Shown one piece after another: positions 51,279 to 62,213 of a DNA stretch of 64,000 nucleotides (positions are counted from its first letter, which is position 1; each line of letters opens with the position of its first letter). A program made the position numbers and the translations under genes. Under the pieces are notes generated by a model that ran no database searches, had not been told where the DNA came from, and saw nothing but the letters and a program-made list of their open reading frames with translations. The DNA comes from Rhizophagus clarus (taxonomy: Eukaryota > Glomeromycota > Glomeromycetes > Glomerales > Glomeraceae), in the NCBI GenBank assembly GCA_015698045.1, contig BLAL01000162.1, positions 1,922,001 to 1,986,000 on the forward strand, written 5' to 3'.

Positions 51279-53196
51279 TTTTTTTTTTTTTTAAATTTTA
51301 AGGCATTAAAGCCGTATAAACTTTATTTAATAAAAGCAAGGTGCTACACACTCAATACAAATATTGAAAGTATACTCCCAACCCAAGGGCCAGTCTTATC
51401 ATCCACCTGAACAATTAAAATATAAACATGTAAAAAGAATAAAAGGAAAAAGGGAAACAAAAAAAAAAAATTCCTATCTGATCTGAAAAAACAAGATAAA
51501 AATCCTATAAATTATTACTAATTCTGGGACTGTTTTCTAATAAAGTTCATCAAAACTGTCTTCAATTCTACAATCTCAGCATGCAATTATCATTTAGACA
51601 GCTTCTTTGGAAGGAAAGTACTTGTACTCTTGTTCTTCATTTTCTGATTTTTCTTGTTCTTCCCTTTAGTCTTACATCCAGATGAAGATTGAGATGAATC
51701 CTTCTGCGGACTCCTTATGGGGATGCGATTAGATCCAGTCGCAGGAGAACCTATCTTGGACCCTAAGCTAACTTTGGTATATTTGGGAGGTGAATCTAAA
51801 TTCAACTTGTTAGGTTTATCTTGCCTATTGGAACTAAACCACTGATTACTTCTTCTTCGCATAATAAAAAATGGTACGATATGGTGATACCAACTGAGTT
51901 TTGTTCCATTCCAAAATGATTCCTTACTAATGATGTTTTGTAAATTCTTCCAACTTTCAAAGTAGGCAATCATCTTGCACGTACCATCTGGATTCTTAAC
52001 TTCTTTAAAAGCTTTAATGTGTAAGGGATTAATAAAATTTGTTAAGTGTTTCTTATTTGCTAGTGTGTCTGCTGTCAAAGAATCTGGAGGTCCTTCAATA
52101 ATAGCCTGAAATCTTTCTATTTCTTTACGTTCTTTAAATCAGACAACCACAGATCCAAGGGAAGCTATCCGAAGGTGATCTCGTTCTCAAGTATCGAAAG
52201 CATGCATAATCTCTAACTTACACCGTACAGTTTTATATTTCTTCTGTTTCTTAACTGTTACTAAGATTACGTTACCCCAGGCCTTTAAATAATTAAGTAT
52301 TGTAATATTCTCCCAATTAGCAGGAATATCGTAAATAAGGATATCATGAACATATTGACCTAAACTTGGGTTAGGATGATAGCCTGTTATTATTTGTATA
52401 GCATCATCACCTAGGTCCTTAGAATTTTCTTTAGTCTTTTCGCTCTTTGTTCTGGATACAAAGAGCTTGGCCGTAGGTTTTAAAGAGAAACTGGAGGCAG
52501 ACTGGGGAACAACTTGTGGCTAAGGTATTACAACAGATTCAGGATCTGGTACGAGTATGTCAGGGATAACTTGTTCCACAACCTTAGCCTTTTGTTTATC
52601 TAGCTTCCATGATGTTCTATCTTTATTCTGATTGGTGCTTGTTGATGCAGCACTAAATTGTGATTGGTGTTTTTTATTTACAGATATTTCCATATCTATA
52701 AATTTATCTGATAGCCAGTGAGGATCATATGAGTTATCCAGTATATCCTTGCGTGATCCATTATCCTTATACAAAGCTGCAGCAAACTTGAAAGCGTCTT
52801 CATGTACAGGAAAAGTAGTCCTGAAGAGAATATAGAGGAGGTTTTTATTATATTTCCATTTGTCTGCTATCTTGTTAAAGTGTTCTTTGACTATGGAAGG
52901 AACAAAATTTCCTATGTAGGCTTGGTACTCTTTCTTGCTCGCGTCTTTGGCAAAAAGTGAAGAGTATTGTATAGCCCACTTAAAGTTCTTATCATCCAGT
53001 ATTATGTCAAAGGTGTCAATAAAGTCGCTCATGATTCCAATTCATAAAACTTGTTTATGTATGGCGTTAAAGTCTGTGTTTTCATCAACTAAAAATTCTG
53101 AAGTCATATTCATTCCACTGTATACAGTTTTTGAAAAATAAAAATTATTTTTTGTTGCGTTGTGAACTGCACGGAGTGGAAAAAAGTTTTTGAATG
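51279..53196 (-). mobile_element. LINE-like, ORF1-only retroelement insertion
   Basis: Read on the minus strand, the element runs from 53196 to a poly(A) tail of about 14 nt at 51292-51279. The 13-bp sequence TATTTATTATAAT (plus strand) lies at 51266-51278 and again at 53197-53209, abutting both ends. Poly(A) plus target duplication is the mark of target-primed reverse transcription. Only one gene (ORF1-like) is present and the ORF2 endonuclease/reverse transcriptase is missing, so it is non-autonomous or a retroposed transcript. The 3' UTR (51279-51589) has an AATAAAG box 35-40 nt before the tail. Confidence 0.75.
51590..53113 (-). pseudogene. retroelement ORF1-like gene with four in-frame stops
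   Basis: One uninterrupted frame of 508 codons from ATG at 53113 to the stop at 51590, broken only by TGA (53042-53044), TAG (52520-52522), TGA (52187-52189) and TGA (52139-52141), with no frameshift. Order of parts: an acidic N-terminus, a helical segment (YQAYIGNFVPSIVKEHFNKI), a KKHQSQ block, then a domain with YVHDILIYDIPANWENITIL and VTVKKQKKYKTVRCKLEI that looks like an RRM (beta-helix-beta). The INPLHIKAFKEV region follows, and then a basic tail rich in K/S (KTKGKNKKNQKMKNKS). RNA or nucleic-acid binding is inferred. The same family is present as a far more decayed copy at 19640-20980. Three of the stops would be CGA in the parent copy. Confidence 0.75.
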
Positions 53197-53209
53197 TATT
53201 TATTATAAT

Positions 53210-54344
53210 TATAATAAGTATAATTATTAAATATAGAATATATATATCAGCAGATTGGATTTATTACAATTATAGACATTTTTACTTAATAAAATATTTT
53301 TATATAATATCAAATTTATAAAATTTTATATTAGATGAATTGCAGATTAATTAAAAAATTTTTTTTTGATTTTATTTCATATTAAAACAAAAAAAAACTT
53401 AATATAACTCATTTTAATTCATCTAATATAATTAATAATTTATCTAACTTATAGTAAGTTATTTTATAAATTATATAAATAGTTAAATTAAGTCATCTAA
53501 TTCTATCAATCCCAATAATACATTATAAATACATTATTTATTATATGTTTTGAAACAAATACTAAATATTTTTTTTATTAATTCATCAATTAAAAGATTT
53601 TATTGATCTGAAATTTTAATTTTATCAATTAATGATTTTTCAATTATATAAAAAATCACTTTTTCAAATTTTCATACAAATATTGAATTAAGATATATAT
53701 TAAAAAGTATTAGCAGATAAATTTAAGAAAAAGAAAGAAAAAGATTTAAAAAAATAATGCATAATATTTTAGATTTATTAATATTCAATACTAAATTATA
53801 TAAGCTAAAATGAGATTTAATGAAAAGTAATTTTTAATTATAAAATAAATGTATTTTATTTGATTAACTATTTTTTTTTATTATTAAGCAAATTTTAAGA
53901 CAAACTTACTATTATATTTGATTAATTTATTTTTTTTGCATTTCCTAAAAAAGTATATTTTTAATTCTTAATATATCTATTAAATAAGTTTTTCTTATAA
54001 GTAGTATATTCTTAATCATTTAATTTTCATAATCTGTTTTTTTACATTAAATGCAAAATATAAAAAATTTTCCATTAATTTTATAATATTTTAACCAGAC
54101 ATCATATATTATATACTATTATTTTTTTAAAGAAATAGTTTTTTAACTGTTAAAATAATATTCTTATATATTCTTTAATTTTCTTTTAAACTACTTAAAG
54201 TTTTAAATTCATTAATAGTATTATTATTTATTTTTTATTATATAAAAAATTAAAAAATATCAAATAAACAAAAATTTTAATTTTTTAAATGAATAATAAA
54301 TAAATTTAATAAGTTGTATAATTATGCATATCTGTATATATCTA
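53210..54344. other. AT-rich spacer, no gene seen
   Basis: Extremely AT-rich sequence without open frames or clear repeats. Confidence 0.5.
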
Positions 54345-54535
54345 CAGTCAGCTCGCAATATAATGAACCCTTCAGGTTTCACCTCAATTTGTTATAAGAT
54401 TATAATAAAGAATTTTAAAAAATTTAATTGGTTGCTTTATTATAACAAGAGTTATTGTCATATTTGATTGATTAAATGTCACGTGATAGGTAAAAATTTG
54501 CTATAATACGAGTTTGTTATATTGAGAGCTAACTG
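54345..54535. mobile_element. 191-bp pogo-like MITE
   Basis: Inverted ends: left CAGTCAGCTCGCAATATAAT, right in reverse CAGTTAGCTCTCAATATAAC, three mismatches plus a last-base change in 20. TA flanks both ends (54343-54344 and 54536-54537). The interior is short, with an ATCACGTG-like word near 54480. No coding capacity. Confidence 0.75.
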
Positions 54536-56631
54536 TATATATATAAAACTATATATATCTGTGCAAATCTATGTGAAATTGGGCAGTATTATATATACTA
54601 TGCAGAATTGTGCAGAATTGTATAAAATTATATAATATATGAATTTATATATATTTTTAAAAAAAATTATATGCAGAATTTTATTGATTATATATAAGTG
54701 TATATAATTGTATTATTAAATTTAAATATTATATAGAATCTAGAATTCATTATATTAAGAGTTAAGATACTAGGTATATATTATATTTATTATATTTATT
54801 GTATAATACTATTTATTATAATCAAAAAACTTTTTCTGTTAATCACAATTTTTTACCAAATAAAACTTTTTATTTTGATGTATTTTATGACTTTTTACAT
54901 AATTTAATCTATCTTTTTAATAACAATAATGGATTTTATGTTATAAGAAGAGTTTAAAGAAAAGTTAATTTTACAACTTTTTATATAAATACGAGGTTTT
55001 ATATACAGTATACTTGAAATACAATCTTATTTCTTTGAAGGCTTTACTATGATCATATCTTTCACTTCTAAAAGTATATAATACTTTTTTCAACTTCTGT
55101 CTTATTATAAGATTAGAAAAAATAAAAAAAATATTAAATTACAAGTTTTTAGATAACCAAAATTATCATTAATATTATCACTACTATTTATCATATAATA
55201 GGTGTAGCATTTATCAATACTATTGTATTCAAGACCTATAATAAAGTTGCTATAGAGATTACTAATATAATAGCAAAATTAGACAAAATGAGTACCAATC
55301 AACAGTAACTTCTATTACTCAATCTATATCCATCAATCAAACTATGACATAACTGAACGCACCTAGAAATCTATTTTAACTAAGAATAAAAAAAAAAAAA
55401 ACAAAGAAGCAAGTGAAAATTGTGATGAAAAATATTCTTATATAGGAATATGACTCTCAACTATCTTTATTTGTATTACCTAATTCTTTTCTTATTAATT
55501 CTAGCAATTAACTATTGCATAAGTCTCAAAAGAATACTAGTTCACATACCTTAAATAGTAGCAATTTCTCAAATAATAATACAGAAGCTGTATATTATAA
55601 TAAAAAAGCTAAAGCAAACAAGAAATATAATAATATATATAACAATAGATTTATAATTATTAAATACCAACCTGATGCTAACAAATAATATATTTAGCTA
55701 ATCATAATAGTTTATAATATTCTTGTATATTGAATAAATTATGAGCTTTTATTCAAACTAAATAACTGAAGTAAGATTATCTTTATAAGTACTCATATAT
55801 ACAAGAAATATCAATCTGCAAGAGTTAGACTTATACTTAATCATAATTGTCTCAAAGTTTATAACAATAAAAATTGGATAGTTTCTTTTATTAGTATTCT
55901 TTTTATATAATAGTATTTGGTTATCTAAAATCTTTTAATAAGAAAACAGTAAGAAAAATTCTAAAATGTTATCAATAATATTCCAGCAAATATAATGATA
56001 GAATCTTTTTTCTCTAATAACTTAGCTAACAATTTTCTTATTAAATGCAACTTATAAGCATTTAAAATTATTTAAGAACAGGACAATTCTTACAAATTTA
56101 TTGAATACTTCGCAACTTAAGACATTATATCCAAAAAAATTTTTTCTAAACAAAAGTGAAATAAAACAGAATTTTTTTGGTATAAATATTCTACACTGTC
56201 CTATTATTTTACCAAATATTCTTTTTATTATGAAAGAAATAAGAATAACATTAAGAATAAAAAATAATACTAACTGGATAGTTATTGAATCTAATAGCAT
56301 TCCTCTTGAATCATAAAGATTACTAAATTATAAATCAAAGATGATCAAACATTCTTAAACTCTTGTGAATTCTCAGAAAATCTTTAATTAATCTTATAGT
56401 TTAAATAAAATCAAGGATCAAAGAAAGCAAAAGTCTAATAGCAAGCATTATATTAATTAAACATCAAAGTTGATATTAAAGTAATAAATTAGTTTATGTT
56501 AATTAATAAACTAATAATAGGAAATTAACCATTATAAAGATAAACCATTTTTAACTAATTTTTTGTTTTAAAATTACGTCTTTACAATTTTTTTTTTTTT
56601 ACTTGTTTTCTTTATACTCTTAGTTAATAAT
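54536..56631. other. AT-rich spacer with possible dead ORF traces
   Basis: The stretch 55220-55560 and 56100-56316 (plus) gives protein-like fragments in changing frames, for example SEIKQNFFGINILHCP at about 56150. Stops are frequent. It may be an old transposon ORF, but I cannot name it. Confidence 0.25.
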
Positions 56632-56640
56632 CACTGGTCA

Positions 56641-57010
56641 AAATCGATGCTATCGGGTACATATCGGGTACATATCGGGTACCTGATATGTACCCGATAT
56701 GTGTGAAATATGTGTATGCTATTTAATAATACTATACATATCGGGTACCCGATATGTACCCGTCGGATGCAGAAAATCGGTGACATATAACGTACATATC
56801 GGATACATTTCTCATACATATTGGGTAGTTAAATATCGGTTACATATCATAGATTTATTGAGTACCCGATATATTTTAAAAAAATATCGGACAGATATTA
56901 TACACTTATCGGATAGTGCTAATAAGTATCCTATATATACCCGATATGTATCCTATTTGTATTTGAAATATAAGCATAATTTCATAATTTTCACACATAT
57001 CGGATAGCCG
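56641..57010. repeat. left subterminal repeat region
   Basis: More than ten imperfect copies of ATCGGGTA or its reverse within 370 bp, including the palindrome ATATCGGGTACCCGATAT near 56738-56755. These are candidate transposase binding sites by analogy with CACTA elements. The short open frames here simply read these repeats as YPI/RYV-rich peptides. Confidence 0.75.
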
Positions 57011-57725
57011 AAAAGTATAGCATTTATGGGGCATTAATAGTAGTAGATTTATAATTTAAATACAATTGTAATTTAAAAGTAATTTAATTCATTTAATTGT
57101 AATTACTGAAAGTTTTATTTATATTTTCAATCGATAATAAAAAAAATATTATACAAAAATATTATAAAAAAAATTCACTACTCTTTACACAAATTTACAA
57201 TTAATGTTCACTTGTTTGCTTGTTTTCATTTCATTATATCTATTTAATTTGAAAGAAAGTAAAATGTTAGTAATAAAAGTGTTAGTATGAATATTAGTAG
57301 AAGTGTTAGCAAAAGAAAAGGAACATTAATAAAAAAATTTTTACATTAGAAAGTGTTAGTATTAATGTTAGTATGAAAGTTAGTAGAAGTAGAAAAGGAA
57401 CGTCAATAAAAAAAATATAAAGTATAAGTATTAATGTTAGTGTTAATGTTAGTAGAAGTGTTAGTAAAAGTAAGGAATAAAAAATGTTTAACAGTAGAAC
57501 ATTGTTAGTAGGAACGTTAGTAGGAACGTTAGTAGGAGGAAACACATTAGAAAAAAATATTAGTAAGAGTGTTAACAGGATGGAAAAAGAAATTTCAACA
57601 AAAAATGTACCTTTGTATTTATTTTTTAGAAAAACCAATAAAGTAAAAAACTCGATAGTAGAACATTGTTTAGGACGTTAGTGAGAAGAAATACGTTGGA
57701 AAAATATATTAATAAGAGTGTTAAG

Positions 57726-58149
57726 AATAACATAATAATGGGAAAAGAAATTTCAACAAAAAATATACCTTTATCTTTATTTTTTAGACAAAAACAATAA
57801 AGTAAAAATTTGAGAGAGAGAGAAAAAAGTTTTGAAAAAAAAAAAAAACGATAAATAAATAATTAAATCGTGATCGTGCAATCACATGATCAACAAAATT
57901 ATCAATTTTTATTGGTTATTTGGGTAATATTATAAATAACATAATAATGGGAAAAGAAATTTCAACAAAAAATATACCTTTATCTTTATTTTTTAGACAA
58001 AACAATAAAGTAAAAATTTGAGAAAGAGAGAAAAAGTTTTTGAAAAAAAAAAAAAAAAAAAATACGATAAATAAATAATTAAACCATGATCGTACAATCA
58101 CATGATCAACAAAATTATCAATTTTTATTGGTTATTTGGGTAATATTAT
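57726..58149. repeat. 209-bp direct tandem duplication
   Basis: AATAACATAATAATGGGAAA starts at 57726 and again at 57935. The two copies run nearly identical through ACAATCACATGATCAACAAA to TTGGGTAATATTA. A third, more diverged partial copy lies at about 57578-57665. The segment 57250-57545 before it is built of GTTAGTA words. Confidence 0.8.
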
Positions 58150-58412
58150 ATTCAGCCACATCAGCCACAAAATCGGTCACCTATCGAATACACAAGTCAA
58201 TATTAGCGAAGCAGCACAAACTTGATTATTCACTATTCGTGCTCAACTTGAGTTGATAAAATTATTAAAAAATCACTGATTTTATTAAATTTATCAGAAT
58301 TTTTATACCTAATTAAAGATGATTAAATTAAGTTTTACTACCGATTTCATTATAATGTTACCAACTTTTTTGTTAATCTTGGATATTTTATTTGGAATTT
58401 AAATTGTTCGCT

Positions 58413-58450
58413 TTGAACTCGAGTTGAACTCGAGTTCAACTCGAGTTTAA
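58413..58450. repeat. CTCGAG palindrome cluster
   Basis: Three AACTCGAGTT units in a row, forming overlapping perfect palindromes such as TTGAACTCGAGTTCAA. Able to form hairpins; role unknown. Confidence 0.6.
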
Positions 58451-58970
58451 CTCGTTCGCTCAAGATCTTTGTGTAATGTATTGTAGATCCGTAATTGTTT
58501 TATTTGTAGTCTATAATTGGCAAAAGCTTATTATAAACCAAAATAAAAAACACTATTTATTTACGTATCTGTATTATTAGATTTTACCTTTTTTAGATTT
58601 GATATATAATTAAAAAAAAGACCTTTATCTTGATATTTTGGAATCACGATCATAACAATTGAGTTTAGGTCAAGTTTAACTTGTTCATTGTGATTGATTG
58701 TATTGTAGATCCGTATCTGTATTATAATTAATATAAAGAAGACAGATCATAACAATCATGACATATTTGAGAAATTAGAACAATTTTCGTAAATGTTCTT
58801 GAAGGGTAATTAATATAATAATACAAGGTGATAAAAAATTGTTTATAAAAAGAGGTTTCATCTTTTTTTTTTTTCTTACAATAAATTTGTTATCGTTATT
58901 TTTATTATATATTCTTTTTCTTAAAATTTGTTGCCGTTATTTTTTATTATTATATATTCTTTTTCTTAAA

Positions 58971-60835
58971 ATGCCCGCAAATTGGACTGATGCAATAACT
59001 GAATATTTAATAAGATATAGGAGGTAAAAAATTAAATGAAAACTAATAAATAACTTTGATCATATTCTAGTTTTTTTTTCTCTTACGTTTCCTGATCTAA
59101 AAATTAAATAAATAATGTAAAGGAGAAGGAACAACTACTACCATGACATACCCGGGAGGGACCGCTCCGAATTCTGGGAGAGCCTAGCTCGAAGAATTCG
59201 GAGACAGTTCCGCGTGAGGTTCACTGGCCAACAGGTAGAAAGAAAGTGGAGAAACTTGGTCAGGAATTTTAATGTTAGTAAAATAATAATAAATCATAAA
59301 AAAAAAATAAAAAAAAATAAAAAATTAATAGTATTAACATTTTTAGAATTTCTGTGAATAGAGGAATGGTGCGCGAAATGGAAGGTGGTCCCGGGAAGGA
59401 GAAAGATATTATAGGCAGTTCCGCACAAGGTTTTGGGACAGACCTGGTAATTATTAAGAATTTTTTTAATTTATATTTAAGTTATTTAAGTTCTAAATTT
59501 ATATATATTTCTTAGGGAACCACCACAGTCGTAGGCGGTGTAGAAACACTGCACATCGGCGGCCTCGGAATCCGTAAATTATATTTTTTTATTTTTATTT
59601 TTTTTTTATTTTGTATTTTTTATATTTTATTTTTATTTTTATTTTTTATTTATATTTTTATATTTTTATTATTTTTATTATTATTATTTTTTATTTTTTA
59701 TTATCTTTTATTATTATTATTTTTTATTAAATATATATATTTTATATAGTCATCTAATTATTATTTTAATATTTTTACTATTTTATAATTTGATTTGATA
59801 TCGGCCTATATTCAACTGAAATTAAAAAATTCGACCTCAATTATGAGTAATTAAAGCTTATTATAATAAATTGCTTTTATTCAATAAACATTCATTTTTT
59901 TTTTATTAAAGTATTAATTAAATAAACAATCTGTCGTCATATATTATATAATATATTGTAATGATGAAATGTCTCCAATAAATTTTTCATTTAGGCGTGA
60001 CAGATCTAATACCGCTGATTCTTCCAAAATGTTACTAAAATCTTTCCATAGATCAAATTGAGAGAACTAATCTATCTTACAATATAAAATCTTGAAATAA
60101 TCTTTCACATTTTCAAAATACGTGATCAAACTCATTTTTGCTAAACTGCCGAAACCTTTTGGCGTTTACATGCAATAGTTTCGGCATTTTAATTTAATTT
60201 GACGATCATTGATTATCAAAATCAATCTATTTTTACGGTTTTCTAAACCATGATTTTTTTTTTATTTTTTTTTTAGGTTGCTGGACTCCCGGACTTGGAA
60301 TGTAAGTTGGAAGGGGTGGGGGAATTTTTTTTTAATATTAAAGAAACGTTACTAACGTTTCTTTATTTTTTTTTAGGTTGACAGCCTTCTTGGACGAACC
60401 GGACTTGGGAAATGTAAGTTGGAAAGGGTGGTGATTTTTTTTTAATATTAAAGAAACGTTACTAACGTTTCTTTCTTTATTTTTTTTAGGTTGCTGGCCT
60501 TCTTGGACGAACCAGACTTGGGAATGTAAGTTAGAAAGGGCTGGGGATTTTTTTTTAATATTAAAGAAACGTTACTAATGTTTCTTTCTTTATTTTTTTT
60601 AGGTTGCCGGCCTTCTTGGACGAACCGGACTTGGGAATGTAAGTTGGAAAGGGTGGTGATTTTTTTTTAATGTTAAAGAAACATTACTAACATTTCTTTC
60701 TTTATTTTTTTCAGATTGCTGGACTCCGGATTTGAAATGTAAGGAGGGAGGGAGGGATATTTTTTGAATATTAAAGAAACAGTTTTAACGTTTCTTTTAT
60801 TTATTTTAGGTTGCAGTTTCCCTTGTTCCTCTTGA
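58971..60835 (+). CDS. transposon-borne Myb/SANT-like protein with micro-exon tail
   Basis: Proposed exons: 58971-59023, 59123-59273, 59362-59446, 59516-59573, then micro-exons 60277-60301, 60377-60413, 60490-60525, 60603-60638, 60715-60738 and a last exon 60810-60835. They total 531 nt (176 residues), and phases close. Residues 1-68 look like a Myb/SANT or trihelix DNA-binding domain: WTDAITEYLIRYRRRRNNYY, then FWESLARRIRRQFRVRF and QVERKWRNLVRNF. An Arg-rich part follows (YYRQFRTRFWDRP, HHSRRRCRN). In this phase micro-exons 3-4 add CCWPSWTNQTWE-type repeats. Caveats: an upstream AG at 59346 would instead end the protein at a TAG after about 72 residues, and the micro-exon block is open in all three frames (alternatives VAGLLGRTGLGN or LLAFLDEPDLG), so the tail is uncertain. 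The exons are clearly richer in G+C than the rest of the element. Confidence 0.5.
60277..60835 (+). repeat. tandem array of micro-exon/intron units
   Basis: Five units with starts at 60277, 60377, 60490, 60603 and 60715, spaced 95-113 bp. Each has a polypyrimidine-AG acceptor, a 24-37-nt GC-rich block (GTTGCTGGCCTTCTTGGACG and similar) and a GTAAGT or GTAAGG donor. Each is followed by a poly(T), ATTAAAGAAAC stretch. In the first three, AAAGAAACGTTA and TAACGTTTCTTT (or a one-base variant) face each other around one C, placing TACTAAC in the hairpin centre 25-30 nt before the next acceptor. Blocks 3 and 4 are exactly 36 nt. Blocks 1 and 5 share a 12-nt shorter form. Confidence 0.8.
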
Positions 60836-60852
60836 TCCTAACGTGATCACGA

Positions 60853-60880
60853 TTAAGAAAAGTTTGAGCAAACTTTTCTT
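60853..60880 (+). other. perfect hairpin after the micro-exon array
   Basis: AAGAAAAGTTT, a GAGC loop, then AAACTTTTCTT: an 11-bp perfect stem just past the last exon. It could act in 3'-end formation. No protein role is needed. Confidence 0.5.
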
Positions 60881-61164
60881 AAAATTGTATTATAAATGAC
60901 TGTAACTTTTTTATTAATTTATTGTAATAAAATACGTAATAAAATAAAAATATTAACAATAATAATTATACTTTTAAACACTTTACAAAAAATTTATAAC
61001 TTGATAATGCATTCAACAAATAAGACAATAAAAATTTTTTAACTACATTAAACGAATTAAAAATTTCTAAAAAGAAAAATCTATAAAGAAAGTAAACTCT
61101 AAAAAATTTCTTAATACGTTATATAATATGAAATCTAACGTATTAAAATTTGTATCACATATCG

Positions 61165-61360
61165 GGTACCCGATATGTGTAAGATAGAACTGTGCCCGAT
61201 ATATATTAAATAACATATCGGTGACCAAATAGTTTGGATATCGGGGTCTTGGTAATTAGGCATATTTTGAAGTGTAATAAATCGGGTACCCGATATGTAA
61301 AAATACCCGATATTTATCCGATTAACCGCCGATATATAAGTTCCCGATATGTACCCGATA
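61165..61360. repeat. right subterminal repeat region
   Basis: Several copies of ATATCGGGTACCCGATAT and shorter ATATCGG or CCCGATA words in both orientations, mirroring the left end of the 4.75-kb element. Confidence 0.75.
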
Positions 61361-61604
61361 GAATTGATTTTGACCAGTGAATATTACTAAGTATTTAGTA
61401 GAATAGGCTTTTAATTCAGATATATACTTTTAATCTGATAGTAATTATTATATAATTCTAATCTATTTCTAATAAAATTCATGTATAGCATTATAGATAT
61501 CATCCAAATCCAAATATATTAATTTACAAATTACATATATAAATTTTGCAATTTGTACATTTAAAATTTAGGAATTATGACTGTCAAAATATATAAATTA
61601 GAAT

Positions 61605-62213
61605 TTATTTAATTGCCAATTTGCCTACAATCAGCATTGCATTACTAATAAAATTTGGAGTTAATAGCGATAATAAAAAAAAGCATTTTTTGCATTTCAT
61701 ATGTGAGACAAGTTTCATCCATTTTACAAACAGAAATACTATAAATACAATACTTTCTTTCATTTTACTATGACAAGTTATATTTGCCAAAAAATTTTAT
61801 AATTATATTTCTGTAACTGGTTTTCTTTAACTTTCACTTGTTTTAATAATAAAAATATTTTAAAAAAGTCTTTAAAAACAATTTTAGAAGTTAAAAATTA
61901 TATAGGTTTTTAATGTAAATAATGCAATATAGTAAAATGAAATATTAAAATTTTATATATTTTAAGGTGTAAATCTGACACGTATATATAGTAAACTTGT
62001 TATTTTGCATATGAATGTATAACTTTTTTTTATAAATTCATTTTTTCAAGTATTTTTTCAGTATATCATATGACTTTTATTTAAAGCAATATATCATCTA
62101 TGAGATATCCTTTTTTGAAGTTTGTGTTTTAGCATAAAATCAGCAAATTTAACCCTAAATTTTATTAGTAACACAATACTGATTTTAAGTGGACTGGCAA
62201 TTAAAATAATTGG
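61605..62213. mobile_element. inverted-repeat element, about 0.6 kb
   Basis: The sequence at 61607-61665 (AATTGCCAATTTGCC, CAATCAGCATTG, TTACTAATAAAATTTGG) recurs inverted at 62150-62213 (CCTAAATTTTATTAGTAAC, CAATACTGATT, GGCAATTAAA). The arms are about 55-60 bp and roughly 80% identical by eye. The minus-strand open frame 61605-61790 lies in the left arm and is not supported as a gene. Confidence 0.5.

Larger units (their letters stand above)
56632..61379. mobile_element. 4.75-kb CACTG-ended DNA transposon with subterminal repeats
   Basis: Both ends carry the same 37-bp inverted repeat with two mismatches: CACTGGTCAAAATC, then GATG or AATT, then CTATCGGGTACATATCGGG. The terminal AAT on each side (56629-56631 and 61380-61382) could be a 3-bp target duplication. 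Inside each end is a subterminal region of many ATCGGGTAC words in both orientations (56650-57010 and 61165-61360). Ends beginning CACTG, a 3-bp duplication and subterminal repeats fit the CACTA/En-Spm class. No CACTA-type transposase is recognisable, so it may be a derivative. The interior holds a spliced gene, a 209-bp duplication and a micro-exon array. Confidence 0.75.

Noticed and set aside
57484..57681. 65-codon open frame with TLVGTLVGG repeats
   Set aside because: It reads the GTTAGTAGGAAC tandem words within the transposon and has no independent support.
58839..59027. 62-codon open frame starting upstream of the SANT-like ATG
   Set aside because: Its first 44 codons are F/L-rich T-run sequence; the in-frame ATG at 58971 begins the protein-like part and was used instead.
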